A stretch of DNA of 6,282 nt from Terriglobia bacterium (GTDB lineage Bacteria > Acidobacteriota > Terriglobia > UBA7540), in assembly GCA_030049455.1 (NCBI GenBank), contig JASIKV010000458.1, positions 1-6,282 of the forward strand, given 5' to 3'. The translations under genes and the position numbers were made by a program. Of the stretch, positions 1 through 5,374 are shown piece by piece; positions within the stretch are counted from its first letter, which is position 1; every line of letters begins with the position of its first letter. Below the pieces are notes generated by a model, which was not told where the DNA came from, did not search any database, and saw only the letters and a program-made list of their open reading frames with translations.

Positions 1-1
1 C

Positions 2-175
2 CTGGATGAGTGCGTGCGCCTTATGGAGAAGCACGGAATCTACCATCTGCCTGTCGTCGATCAGACGGAAACCTATCGCGGCATGATCTCAGCACAGGAT
101 TTACTGCGAGTTATCGCTTCCGACGAAAAAGCCCGGGCAGACATGCTGGAATCCTTTCTGTTTTCCGGACGCTGA
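2..175 (+). CDS. CBS-domain protein, C-terminal fragment (5' end outside window)
   Basis: The frame is open from base 2 to the TGA at 173-175 and encodes 57 residues. The segment reads as the second half of a CBS domain: MEKHGIYHLPVVD is the typical helix-then-strand ending of a CBS repeat, and RGMISAQDLLRVIA matches the following strand and helix (G-x-I/V-S-x-x-D-L-L). A short charged tail (SDEKARADMLESFLFSGR) ends the protein. CBS domains usually occur in pairs and bind adenosine nucleotides, acting as regulatory modules either alone or attached to enzymes, channels or transporters. Which partner domain is present cannot be told, because everything upstream lies outside the window. The next gene starts 8 nt after the stop, which suggests co-transcription. 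The domain call is fairly secure; the function of the whole protein is unknown. Confidence 0.8.
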   Translation: MDECVRLMEKHGIYHLPVVDQTETYRGMISAQDLLRVIASDEKARADMLESFLFSGR

Positions 176-183
176 CGCCCTCC

Positions 184-555
184 ATGGCCGAGAACAAACC
201 TCCGGCAATGATCAGCTCCAAGCCGATGACCTGCCCGGAGTGCGCGCGACACGTTACCGTCGAAGACTTGCAAGCCGGGCGTTGTCCAAGCTGCAGAACG
301 AAAATCCGCGTGCCGCGGCGGTTCAAAACCAAAGTAAAACTCGCGATGGCCCCCACCACTTTGCTGATCGTTCTGTTGGGAATGGTCATTCTTCCTTCTG
401 GATCGCACAACTATGCGTTCCAATTGATATGCTACGCGGGGACGGCGGTCTGCGGGTTTGTCTGGATGATCATTGTCTCCAGTCTCGCCTACTGGCTGAT
501 GCCGCCCAAGATTGAGAGGGATGTTGGTGACATTGTCAGGCTCGATCTCTCCTGA
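184..555 (+). CDS. Small zinc-ribbon membrane protein, unknown function
   Basis: A 123-residue protein with an N-terminal zinc ribbon (CPEC at residues 17-20 and CPSC at 34-37, a CxxC-x13-CxxC arrangement), a basic linker (about 41-53), then two hydrophobic segments (about 55-71 and 79-105) that should span the membrane, and a short charged tail. The architecture predicts a small integral membrane protein with a cytoplasmic metal-binding head. The start at 184 is chosen because it is the first ATG after the CBS gene stop (175). There is no clear Shine-Dalgarno sequence, so translation may be coupled to the upstream gene. The frame stays open upstream to about base 10, but that part overlaps the CBS coding sequence and does not look like protein. 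A start at ATG 208 is also possible. Small zinc-ribbon membrane proteins of this kind have no assigned role that I can name. Confidence 0.72.
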   Translation: MAENKPPAMISSKPMTCPECARHVTVEDLQAGRCPSCRTKIRVPRRFKTKVKLAMAPTTLLIVLLGMVILPSGSHNYAFQLICYAGTAVCGFVWMIIVSSLAYWLMPPKIERDVGDIVRLDLS

Positions 556-620
556 GCAATGGTGAAGTTTGCCCGGCTTTTTGCGGCTCCATTTGGCCGG
601 AAATGGATTGGCCGCTGGCC

Positions 621-649
621 TTGGGGAAATAATCTCTTTGTGCTATACC
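621..649 (+). promoter_or_regulatory. Candidate sigma-70 type promoter with extended -10
   Basis: TTGGGG at 621-626 and TATACC at 644-649 are separated by 17 nt. A TG dinucleotide one base before the -10 hexamer (TGC-TATACC) makes it an extended -10 type. It lies about 65 nt upstream of the exported PEBP-family gene and after the stop of the preceding gene, so it would give that gene its own transcript. A second -10-like hexamer, TACAAT at 694-699, lies closer to the ATG at 715 but has no good -35 partner. Called by eye. Confidence 0.4.
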
Positions 650-714
650 TAGAATTTGTGGGGATGGGACGTACCTTTTCTGAAAGAAGGGCGTACAATT
701 TGTTCGCGCAGCAC

Positions 715-1257
715 ATGAGGCGACGTTTGAGATTCTGCCTGGCCCTTGCGATTTCATTTCTGGCGGTTGTTGTCACGTCGGGCGAAGAATCCTCCGCAAA
801 GCTGGAATTGCGGACCGCGGCATTCCGCGTGGGGGGAAGAATCCCCGCGAAATTCACTTGCCAGGGTGAAAATATCTCTCCGCCGCTTTCATGGAACCAG
901 CCTCCGCCACGCACGCAAAGTTTCGCGTTGATTGTGGATGATCCTGATGCCCCCGCTGGAACGTGGGTTCACTGGGTCGTGTATGATCTGCCGGCCTCGG
1001 TACGAGACTTGCCGGAGCACGTGCCGCCGGGCGAAACTCTTTCGGGAGGCGGCGCGCAAGGCGTCAACGATTTCTCCGAGCGTGACTACGGCGGCCCCTG
1101 CCCCCCGTCCGGTAAGCCCCATAGATATTTCTTCCGGCTCTACGCCTTGGATGCGCCTCTGAACCTTCGCGGGCCGGCGCGTCGCCAGGACGTTGATTCC
1201 GCCATGAAGGGGCATGTGCTCGCCGAGGCCGAATTGATGGGAACATTTGGGCGTTGA
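715..1257 (+). CDS. Exported YbhB/YbcL family (PEBP-like, Raf kinase inhibitor-like) protein
   Basis: From the ATG at 715 the product is 180 residues. Residues 1-22 form a signal sequence: a basic MRRRLR start, a hydrophobic core (FCLALAISFLAVVV), then TSG, so the protein is probably periplasmic. The rest matches the bacterial PEBP fold: DDPDAP at 75-80, the following TWVHWVVYDLP (83-93), and GGPCPPSGKPHRY at 126-138, which together line the conserved anion-binding pocket. Length and motifs fit the YbhB/YbcL family, whose physiological ligand in bacteria is mostly unknown. The frame is open upstream to an ATG at 559, which would add 52 residues. I prefer 715 because it places the signal peptide at the N-terminus and lies downstream of the likely promoter, although no strong Shine-Dalgarno sequence precedes either start. 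Confidence 0.9.
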   Translation: MRRRLRFCLALAISFLAVVVTSGEESSAKLELRTAAFRVGGRIPAKFTCQGENISPPLSWNQPPPRTQSFALIVDDPDAPAGTWVHWVVYDLPASVRDLPEHVPPGETLSGGGAQGVNDFSERDYGGPCPPSGKPHRYFFRLYALDAPLNLRGPARRQDVDSAMKGHVLAEAELMGTFGR

Positions 1258-1270
1258 ATGTATATCAAAA

Positions 1271-1276
1271 AGGAGG
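1271..1276 (+). promoter_or_regulatory. Shine-Dalgarno AGGAGG setting the start of the 1289 gene
   Basis: A full AGGAGG lies directly against the in-frame ATG at 1277, too close to serve it, and 12 nt before the in-frame GTG at 1289. The GTG is therefore the better start. This also removes the overlap with the upstream gene, which ends at 1257. Confidence 0.55.
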
Positions 1277-1288
1277 ATGCTCAGAACC

Positions 1289-1612
1289 GTGAGTGAGGAA
1301 TTCAAAACACAGTCACCCTCGCCGGCGCCCGATGCGGCCCCGGTGAAGCACGAGAATGACGCCATCTACCAGGAGGGAAGGCTGGTGGCGAGGGTCATCG
1401 ACCCGGAGGTGCGGCACGATGCCCGTGAGATTCACTTTGCTGAGATCAACCGGAGCGACGAGTTGATGCTGCCGGAGGAATGCGAATTTCAGAAGTACCG
1501 GCTGATGATTCAGAAAATCGAATATGCGTCACGCAATGAGAAGAATGCGCCTGAGAAAGGCCGAGTGCTTCGGGGAGTTATCGCGGAGGTTTTGGGTTAC
1601 AGCGAAACTTAA
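1289..1612 (+). CDS. Hypothetical small hydrophilic protein
   Basis: I do not recognise this family. From the GTG at 1289 it encodes 107 residues, rich in Glu, Arg and Lys, with no membrane segment or signal peptide. The first 20 residues are proline- and alanine-rich and probably disordered. The remainder (about 24-105) looks folded: a strand-like EGRLVARVIDPE, then EIHFAEINRSDELMLPEEC, then a helix (EFQKYRLMIQKIEYASRNE), and a final amphipathic helix (GRVLRGVIAEVLGY). It has a single cysteine, so it is not an obvious metal protein. It begins 31 nt after the PEBP-family gene and may share its transcript. Its stop at 1610-1612 faces the convergent PilZ gene, which ends at 1680. The strong ribosome site and sensible composition support a real gene. 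An in-frame ATG at 1247 is an alternative but would overlap the preceding gene. Confidence 0.65.
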   Translation: MSEEFKTQSPSPAPDAAPVKHENDAIYQEGRLVARVIDPEVRHDAREIHFAEINRSDELMLPEECEFQKYRLMIQKIEYASRNEKNAPEKGRVLRGVIAEVLGYSET

Positions 1613-1679
1613 ACGAATGGTTGGAAGGCAGCCCATCAGGTGTGGGATAGGGGTGGGGAGGCATCGATGGGGAGTGAGT

Positions 1680-2180
1680 TTAGGCAGTTGAGTAAGGAAG
1701 GAGCTTCCAAAGACCCGGAGTCTTGCATACGATGCAAGTCCGTTGAATGCCGCCCTTTTCGTGGAGTGAGGCGAGCAGGCTTTCGTCAGCATAAATCGAT
1801 TCGCGCGCGGAGCAGGTGGGGCATTGCATCATCACCCCTACCTTAATCTGGTATCCCGGCCGCAGCTCTGGGATACTGACCCCCCAAATATTCTTCTGGG
1901 GCTCCAAATTCTCAACACCCCAATAAGTAAATTTCAGCTCAGAGCTTTGTAATTTGGAAACGACCCGGAAGATCGAATCCTCTCCGGTAGGATGGCTGAA
2001 CAGCCGGATTTCCGCTTCCGGCGTCAGTTGGTGAGCCATTCTAATCTTGGCCCCGTGGAGATTTACAACAATGGTTTGAGCTTCCTCGGAAAAATCCTTG
2101 CCTTGGTAATCTATACCCATTACCCGGATCGGCACAGACAACGCGACCCGGCAACTCCGCCGGGATTCGAAGCCCTCCAT
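1680..2180 (-). CDS. PilZ-like domain protein with Cys4 C-terminal region
   Basis: A 166-residue protein. Residues 5-104 form a PilZ-like beta-barrel: RRSCR (7-11) resembles the RxxxR nucleotide-binding loop, followed by VALSVPIRVMG and TIVVNLHGAKI (36-46). The second PilZ motif, (D/N)xSxxG, is present only as NLHGA, without the serine, so c-di-GMP binding is doubtful. Residues 110-166 carry two CxxC pairs (CPTC 120-123, CIVC 149-152) that probably bind zinc. The whole protein aligns end to end with residues 25-180 of the tandem PilZ protein encoded at 2708-3598, sharing VPIRV, the NxxGA(K/R)I turn, NIWG and both CxxC pairs, so the two are paralogs. The ATG at 2180 is supported by GGAGG 8 nt upstream. 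PilZ proteins act in the cytoplasm as c-di-GMP effectors or as effector-less adaptors in motility and envelope processes. The exact role is unknown. Confidence 0.82.
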   Translation of the reverse strand: MEGFESRRSCRVALSVPIRVMGIDYQGKDFSEEAQTIVVNLHGAKIRMAHQLTPEAEIRLFSHPTGEDSIFRVVSKLQSSELKFTYWGVENLEPQKNIWGVSIPELRPGYQIKVGVMMQCPTCSARESIYADESLLASLHEKGGIQRTCIVCKTPGLWKLLPYSTA

Positions 2181-2186
2181 GGACAG

Positions 2187-2195
2187 CCCCTCCCT
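2187..2195 (-). promoter_or_regulatory. Shine-Dalgarno for the 2180 PilZ gene
   Basis: On the minus strand this reads AGGGAGGGG. Its GGAGG core (2189-2193) lies 8 nt before the ATG at 2180, which fixes that start. Confidence 0.6.
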
Positions 2196-2202
2196 GGGAT
2201 TA

Positions 2203-2219
2203 CTACCCCTATTGGGTAG
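2203..2219 (-). repeat. 6-bp inverted repeat (hairpin) in the leader of the 2180 PilZ gene
   Basis: CTACCC at 2203-2208 and GGGTAG at 2214-2219 are perfect inverted repeats around a 5-nt spacer. The element ends 22 nt before the ATG, just upstream of the Shine-Dalgarno sequence. In RNA it would form a short hairpin; in DNA it could be an operator. The other PilZ gene in the window has a different hairpin at almost the same distance from its start. Confidence 0.45.
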
Positions 2220-2274
2220 ATGTTACCTTGTTGGGGAAGAATTTTCCAGCCCTTTGGGGGCGATTCCCGAGGCG

Positions 2275-2520
2275 TCAGTTGGCCGTCAAGCGGGATTCCT
2301 GTTGTCGAGCTTCCAATAGGCTCAGGGCATCGGAGATTTCATCAAGCATGGCACGGGCGCCCTTCTCGCCCGCACTTGCAGCAGCTACAAGAGCATAGGA
2401 GCAGTTCAGACACAAACAGTAAGCACGACTTTCCGAAATCAGGCCCGGGCGGCAGACGGCACAGGGCCAATCCTCACACGAATGAACCAGCAATCCCCCT
2501 GAGGTCATCGCGAAATCCAC
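2275..2520 (-). CDS. Small cysteine-rich (putative zinc-binding) protein
   Basis: I do not recognise a named family. From the GTG at 2520 the product is 81 residues with six cysteines in two groups: C15-x4-C20-x2-C23, with H13 nearby, and C35-x-C37-x2-C40. This layout is typical of a zinc-binding module. After it come a short hydrophobic stretch (YALVAAASA, 42-50) and an amphipathic helix (GARAMLDEISDALSLLEARQQ, split around residue 64). The GTG is chosen because GGAGG lies 7 nt upstream. The frame stays open further upstream to a TTG at 2616, but that part lacks a ribosome site. The gene sits between the two PilZ genes in the same direction, with gaps of 187 and 94 nt, so it may be co-transcribed with them. 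Gene reality is likely; function is unknown. Confidence 0.6.
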   Translation of the reverse strand: MDFAMTSGGLLVHSCEDWPCAVCRPGLISESRAYCLCLNCSYALVAAASAGEKGARAMLDEISDALSLLEARQQESRLTAN

Positions 2521-2525
2521 GGAAT

Positions 2526-2532
2526 CTCCTCC
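2526..2532 (-). promoter_or_regulatory. Shine-Dalgarno deciding the GTG start at 2520
   Basis: The minus strand reads GGAGGAG here. The GGAGG core (2528-2532) ends 7 nt before GTG 2520, which is ideal spacing, and it selects this codon over the upstream TTG at 2616 and the ATG four codons further in. Confidence 0.55.
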
Positions 2533-2707
2533 AGCCGATCTCGACGATTGTTCCTGCAATCCTGGCACCTTTCCCTCATATCGGTTTTCTGGAGTCAACC
2601 TTAAGCTGCTAGGCAACCCGTTTGGATTATCGCTTGATGGCGGCGGATGAGGATTTCCTTAAATTCCGGAAGGCTTAGTGGGAGCTGAAGGGGGCCGTTC
2701 AGGGGAG

Positions 2708-3598
2708 TCAACGCTCGTATGAAATGCCATAAATCTTGCGCCCGGTCCCGTGCATCTCGCGGCGGCGGACCACTTGCCCGCGAACCTCAATGTTCTGGCC
2801 GCTCTTTTCGTAAGGGCAGGTGACAAGAATGACTTCGCCAATTTCGTAATTTCGCTCCGTGATGAAACATACCCCGCCGCGAGAGACGTTTTCGGTGCGA
2901 ATGAATTCTTCAGCGCCGGAAAAACTGCGCAAGCGGATGGGCAATTGAAGCGCCACACGATTATGGCTGCGTCGAGGTGATCCCTTTGGTGTTTCGGGGG
3001 GAGGAGCAGGGGTTTCTTCGACCAAAGCGGCCGTGTCATCGGGAGAAAGTGATACGGACGGTTCCTTATAACCCCAGGAGGTTAAGCGTCCACAAGCCTC
3101 GCAATCCTTCACCAGCAGGCCGGAAGTTCCCAGCACGTCGTGTTCGACCAAAGAAAGATGACTGAGCTTTATCGCGTGGCACCGGCGGCACTCGAGCAGG
3201 GCCGTGCAAATGCCTTCCACTGAAGAGGGAGGGGGAAACCCAATCCCCCATATGTTGAGATTCTGGTCCAGGCACTCGATGCCCCACTCGCCGCCCTCTC
3301 CGGAAGGGGGTTGAGTCGGTCCGACCACGCGAAACTTGGCGCTACGATTTCCCGAATGTGTGGCAATAACCAGGCTGGATCCCGCCGAAACCGGATGCTT
3401 CAGATATATTCTGGCGCCTTGCCGATTGATGACGATGGTCCGGGTCTCTTCCGTGAATTTTTCGCCGTTACGGTCCATCCCCTCAACTCGGATGGGGACA
3501 GTAATCAGCAACCTTTCGCTGCGGCGATGCTCAACTTCACGCAAAGAGGCTCTCGCGGAAGTCACGGGCACGCGATTCGGTTCTGGAGCCTGGCTCAT
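2708..3598 (-). CDS. Tandem PilZ protein with intervening Cys4 region
   Basis: A 296-residue cytoplasmic protein from the ATG at 3598. An N-terminal PilZ-like domain spans about residues 25-122 (RRSER 25-29, TIVINRQGARI 54-64); its second motif lacks the serine of (D/N)xSxxG. A Cys4 region follows (CRRC 137-140, CEAC 166-169), probably binding zinc. A linker (about 181-207) rich in Pro and Glu leads to a C-terminal PilZ domain (208-296) with both canonical motifs, RRSHNR (209-214) and NVSRGG (237-242), so this half could bind c-di-GMP. The first 180 residues are paralogous to the whole protein at 1680-2180. The start is supported by GGGAG 7 nt upstream; a GTG at 3616 in the same frame is the alternative. 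The output function (motility, polysaccharide, signalling adaptor) cannot be inferred from the sequence. Confidence 0.85.
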   Translation of the reverse strand: MSQAPEPNRVPVTSARASLREVEHRRSERLLITVPIRVEGMDRNGEKFTEETRTIVINRQGARIYLKHPVSAGSSLVIATHSGNRSAKFRVVGPTQPPSGEGGEWGIECLDQNLNIWGIGFPPPSSVEGICTALLECRRCHAIKLSHLSLVEHDVLGTSGLLVKDCEACGRLTSWGYKEPSVSLSPDDTAALVEETPAPPPETPKGSPRRSHNRVALQLPIRLRSFSGAEEFIRTENVSRGGVCFITERNYEIGEVILVTCPYEKSGQNIEVRGQVVRRREMHGTGRKIYGISYER

Positions 3599-3605
3599 CT
3601 CCCCA

Positions 3606-3610
3606 CTCCC
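3606..3610 (-). promoter_or_regulatory. Shine-Dalgarno for the tandem PilZ gene
   Basis: The minus strand reads GGGAG, 7 nt before the ATG at 3598. It favours this ATG over the in-frame GTG at 3616, for which the site would lie inside the coding sequence. Confidence 0.5.
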
Positions 3611-3619
3611 GAGCACATC

Positions 3620-3645
3620 ATTGCCGGATTGAGGGGTCCGGCAAT
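3620..3645 (-). repeat. Perfect 9-bp inverted repeat in the leader of the tandem PilZ gene
   Basis: ATTGCCGGA at 3620-3628 and TCCGGCAAT at 3637-3645 are perfect inverted repeats around an 8-nt loop. The element ends 21 nt before the ATG at 3598, just upstream of the ribosome site. It could be a 5'-leader hairpin affecting translation or mRNA stability, or a protein-binding operator. It has no U-tract on either strand, so it is a poor terminator candidate. Confidence 0.6.
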
Positions 3646-3709
3646 CTATTAAAATGATTCAACGAATTCTACTGTAACACAGGTGGAGGCGCGATGGTGA
3701 GGGGGAAGA

Positions 3710-3769
3710 AATTTCCGAAATTGGGGCCGGCTGAAAATTTTCACAGCACCTGCTCACGCTTTTCGAAAA
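3710..3769. promoter_or_regulatory. Three AT-rich dyads in the divergent intergenic region
   Basis: Three palindromes of related composition lie within 60 bp: AATTTC-C-GAAATT (3710-3722), TGAAAATTTTCA (3732-3743, a perfect 12-mer) and TTTTCGAAAA (3760-3769, a perfect 10-mer). They sit between two divergently oriented genes and upstream of the TATAAT at 3800. All combine GAAA and TTTC half-sites. They could be operator sites or an UP-element-like region; alternatively this is ordinary AT-rich promoter DNA, in which short palindromes arise easily. Confidence 0.35.
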
Positions 3770-3799
3770 AGAAGTCTGCCGCATCCCCGCCGATTGCCC

Positions 3800-3805
3800 T
3801 ATAAT
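3800..3805 (+). promoter_or_regulatory. Consensus -10 box (TATAAT) for the exported protein gene
   Basis: An exact TATAAT lies 36 nt before the ATG at 3842, giving a leader of about 30 nt that contains the Shine-Dalgarno sequence. The expected -35 position (about 3777-3782) reads TGCCGC and is poor, so an activator or the upstream AT-rich dyads may contribute. Confidence 0.5.
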
Positions 3806-3829
3806 CACCGTTTCGCGGGTTACCCATCC

Positions 3830-3835
3830 AGGAGA
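3830..3835 (+). promoter_or_regulatory. Shine-Dalgarno AGGAGA for the 3842 gene
   Basis: AGGAGA ends 6 nt before the ATG at 3842. It abuts the upstream in-frame ATG at 3836 and so cannot serve it. This selects 3842 as the start; another in-frame ATG at 3848 is possible but less well spaced. Confidence 0.6.
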
Positions 3836-3841
3836 ATGAAC

Positions 3842-4279
3842 ATGTCAATGAAGCTTGCGGGTGTTGCGCCTGTTGCTCCAGCCGGTAAACAGGGAAGGGT
3901 TATCTATTGCTTTCTCGCAGCACTCCTGGCGTGCGGAGCGGGTGCTCAAATACTGGTCGGGAACCCTGCCGACGTTCCCAGTGTCAGCGCGGGAACGGGC
4001 CCATGCACTGCGGAATTCATTGTGAATGACGCCTCCAGCAAGCCGGTCTTTGACGCCAAGATTCACACAATCGTAAAATACGGCTTCATGAGCAAGCGCG
4101 ACTCAGAGGTCGAAATCGGCACAGACAGCAATGGAAGGGCAAAGATCGAGGGACTGCCTGAGAAACTCAAGAAGCCCCCAATGGAGTTCACCATTAAGAA
4201 AGGCGATGCCACTCAATCAGTCACCAACGATCCTGCTGCCAATTGCCACCCAACCTTTACTGTGACTTTGGGAAAGTAA
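3842..4279 (+). CDS. Small exported protein, probable beta-sandwich fold, unknown function
   Basis: A 145-residue protein with an export signal: a basic KQGR stretch, hydrophobic residues 20-30 (VIYCFLAALLA), then CGAGAQ. Cleavage could occur at AGA|Q by signal peptidase I. LLAC at 28-31 also resembles a lipobox, so a lipoprotein is the alternative. The mature part has two cysteines (C55, C135) near its ends that may form a disulfide. Strand-like segments such as TAEFIVND, DAKIHTIVKYG, EVEIGTDSNGRAKIEG and PTFTVTLGK, with the turn TDSNGRAKI typical of carboxypeptidase-regulatory-like or Ig-like sandwiches, suggest a small beta fold. This fold call is by pattern only. The gene has its own promoter (TATAAT at 3800) and is divergent from the PilZ cluster. 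I do not recognise a specific family. Confidence 0.72.
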   Translation: MSMKLAGVAPVAPAGKQGRVIYCFLAALLACGAGAQILVGNPADVPSVSAGTGPCTAEFIVNDASSKPVFDAKIHTIVKYGFMSKRDSEVEIGTDSNGRAKIEGLPEKLKKPPMEFTIKKGDATQSVTNDPAANCHPTFTVTLGK

Positions 4280-4285
4280 GCTTCC

Positions 4286-4306
4286 GCTTCTCAGTAGCTC
4301 AGAAGT
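4286..4306 (+). terminator. Imperfect hairpin after the exported protein gene
   Basis: Six nt after the stop codon, CTTCT (4287-4291) pairs with AGAAG (4301-4305), followed by a C-C mismatch, an inner AG/CT pair and a 3-nt loop. No run of T follows, so intrinsic termination is weak at best; it may only protect the 3' end. Confidence 0.2.
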
Positions 4307-4376
4307 TGTCACGACACTCCATCACAAAGCTTCATCCGGGTCACCAAACGCTCTGCAAATCAGCATACGGTCATGC

Positions 4377-4405
4377 TTGCAAACTTCCGGCAGGTTCGGG
4401 AGAAT
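4377..4405 (+). promoter_or_regulatory. Weak candidate promoter for fdhD
   Basis: TTGCAA (4377-4382) and GAGAAT (4400-4405) are 17 nt apart, each matching four of six consensus positions. Transcription would begin near 4412, upstream of the preferred ATG at 4445 but downstream of the alternative ATG at 4373. By-eye call only. Confidence 0.2.
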
Positions 4406-4444
4406 GCCCATAGGGATGTTCAGGCATTCTGGGGGGCCTTGCGG

Positions 4445-5311
4445 ATGAGCGGAATTAATCCATTGCCGCGGTCTGTTCAATCGGCCGCGGTCTCAGAATG
4501 GTGCGAGGGAACTGTTCGGAATCAGAATGACCTGTTGGTGGGTGAGGAGCCCCTGCTCATTCAGGTCGCCGGGCGGCCTTTGACCGTGACGATGCGAACG
4601 CCCGGAGACGATTTTGAGCTCGCCGCGGGATTTTTGTTTACAGAGGGCATGGTCAAGTCGCGACAGGACATTGTCAGCCTCGATGGCGGCCAAGATTCCA
4701 GTCTGGAACAGCAGGTCGTTCAAGTCGAGCTGAAGAATCCAGTCGCAGTGCGCGCGAAAGAGTTGAATCGGAATTTTCTCTCCAACTCAAGCTGCGGCTT
4801 GTGCGGCAAGACCTCGCTCGACGGCGTTTATGCTTCCGGAATCTCCCGCCCAAATCCTGATTTCCGAATGGACCCCCAGGTCCTGTGCGGATTGCCGGAA
4901 ACGCTGCGCTCCTCCCAGGCGCTGTTTGGGAGAACGGGAGGTCTGCACGCGGCCGCCTTATTCGATTCATCCGGGAAGCTGCTGCAATTAAGAGAGGATG
5001 TGGGCCGCCACAACGCCGTGGATAAACTCATCGGGTGGGCGCTATTGCAGGACCTGCTTCCGCTTTCGAATTGCGCTCTACTGGCGAGCGGTCGCGGAGG
5101 CTTCGAGATTATCCAGAAGTCGTTGGTGGCGGGGATTCCGCTCCTTGCCTCGGTTTCCGCCGCTTCAAGTTTGGCCGTTCAGATGTCGCGGGAGTTTGGA
5201 ATGACCCTGGTGGGATTTCTGCGCGGCCGCCGGTTCATCGTTTACTGCGGAGAAGGGCGCCTGGGCCTCGGCGCACCGGTGGATCGCGCTTTGATTTCCC
5301 AAGCGCCTTGA
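4445..5311 (+). CDS. fdhD: Formate dehydrogenase accessory sulfurtransferase FdhD
   Basis: FdhD passes sulfur from the cysteine desulfurase to the molybdenum bis-pyranopterin cofactor, a step required for formate dehydrogenase activity. From the ATG at 4445 the protein is 288 residues, close to the usual 260-290. Hallmarks in order: GEEPLLIQVAGRP (33-45), TPGDDFELAAGFLFTEG (52-68), the catalytic CxxC loop SSCGLCGK (115-122, Cys117 and Cys120), GRTGGLHAA (162-170), REDVGRHNAVDKLIG (183-197), SGRGGFEIIQK (215-225) and a C-terminal GMTLVGFLRG. It is a complete cytoplasmic enzyme with both catalytic cysteines. The start at 4445 follows GGGGGG (4431-4436) by 8 nt; the in-frame ATG at 4373 would add 24 residues without family resemblance. 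The formate dehydrogenase catalytic subunit follows 132 nt downstream and is the expected client. Confidence 0.96.
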   Translation: MSGINPLPRSVQSAAVSEWCEGTVRNQNDLLVGEEPLLIQVAGRPLTVTMRTPGDDFELAAGFLFTEGMVKSRQDIVSLDGGQDSSLEQQVVQVELKNPVAVRAKELNRNFLSNSSCGLCGKTSLDGVYASGISRPNPDFRMDPQVLCGLPETLRSSQALFGRTGGLHAAALFDSSGKLLQLREDVGRHNAVDKLIGWALLQDLLPLSNCALLASGRGGFEIIQKSLVAGIPLLASVSAASSLAVQMSREFGMTLVGFLRGRRFIVYCGEGRLGLGAPVDRALISQAP

Positions 5312-5374
5312 GTACAGCTGCCGTGCGAAGCCGTTGCAATGCAGAATTGCGCCGAAGGTCCGGCAGAGGGGTTG

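Noticed and set aside
10..183. N-terminal extension of the zinc-ribbon protein
   Set aside because: It overlaps the CBS coding sequence in another frame, and its arginine- and serine-rich translation does not look like protein.
559..714. N-terminal extension of the PEBP-family protein from ATG 559
   Set aside because: The extension contains the likely promoter region, would bury the signal peptide inside the protein, and has no family resemblance.
1613..1679. Bidirectional terminator between the convergent genes
   Set aside because: Only a 4-bp CCCA/TGGG pairing is visible, with no T-run on either strand.
2220..2612. 130-residue plus-strand frame
   Set aside because: It is antisense to the small cysteine-rich gene, which has a good ribosome site and a coherent cysteine pattern; the plus-strand translation is low in structure.
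2521..2707. Extra gene or regulatory RNA in the 187-nt gap between the PilZ and cysteine-rich genes
   Set aside because: I saw only short palindromes such as TTCCGGAA and the frame-open region upstream of GTG 2520; nothing with a ribosome site or a stable fold.
3311..3652. Plus-strand frames of 113 and 98 residues over the PilZ gene
   Set aside because: Both are antisense to the clear PilZ coding region and lack motifs or ribosome sites.
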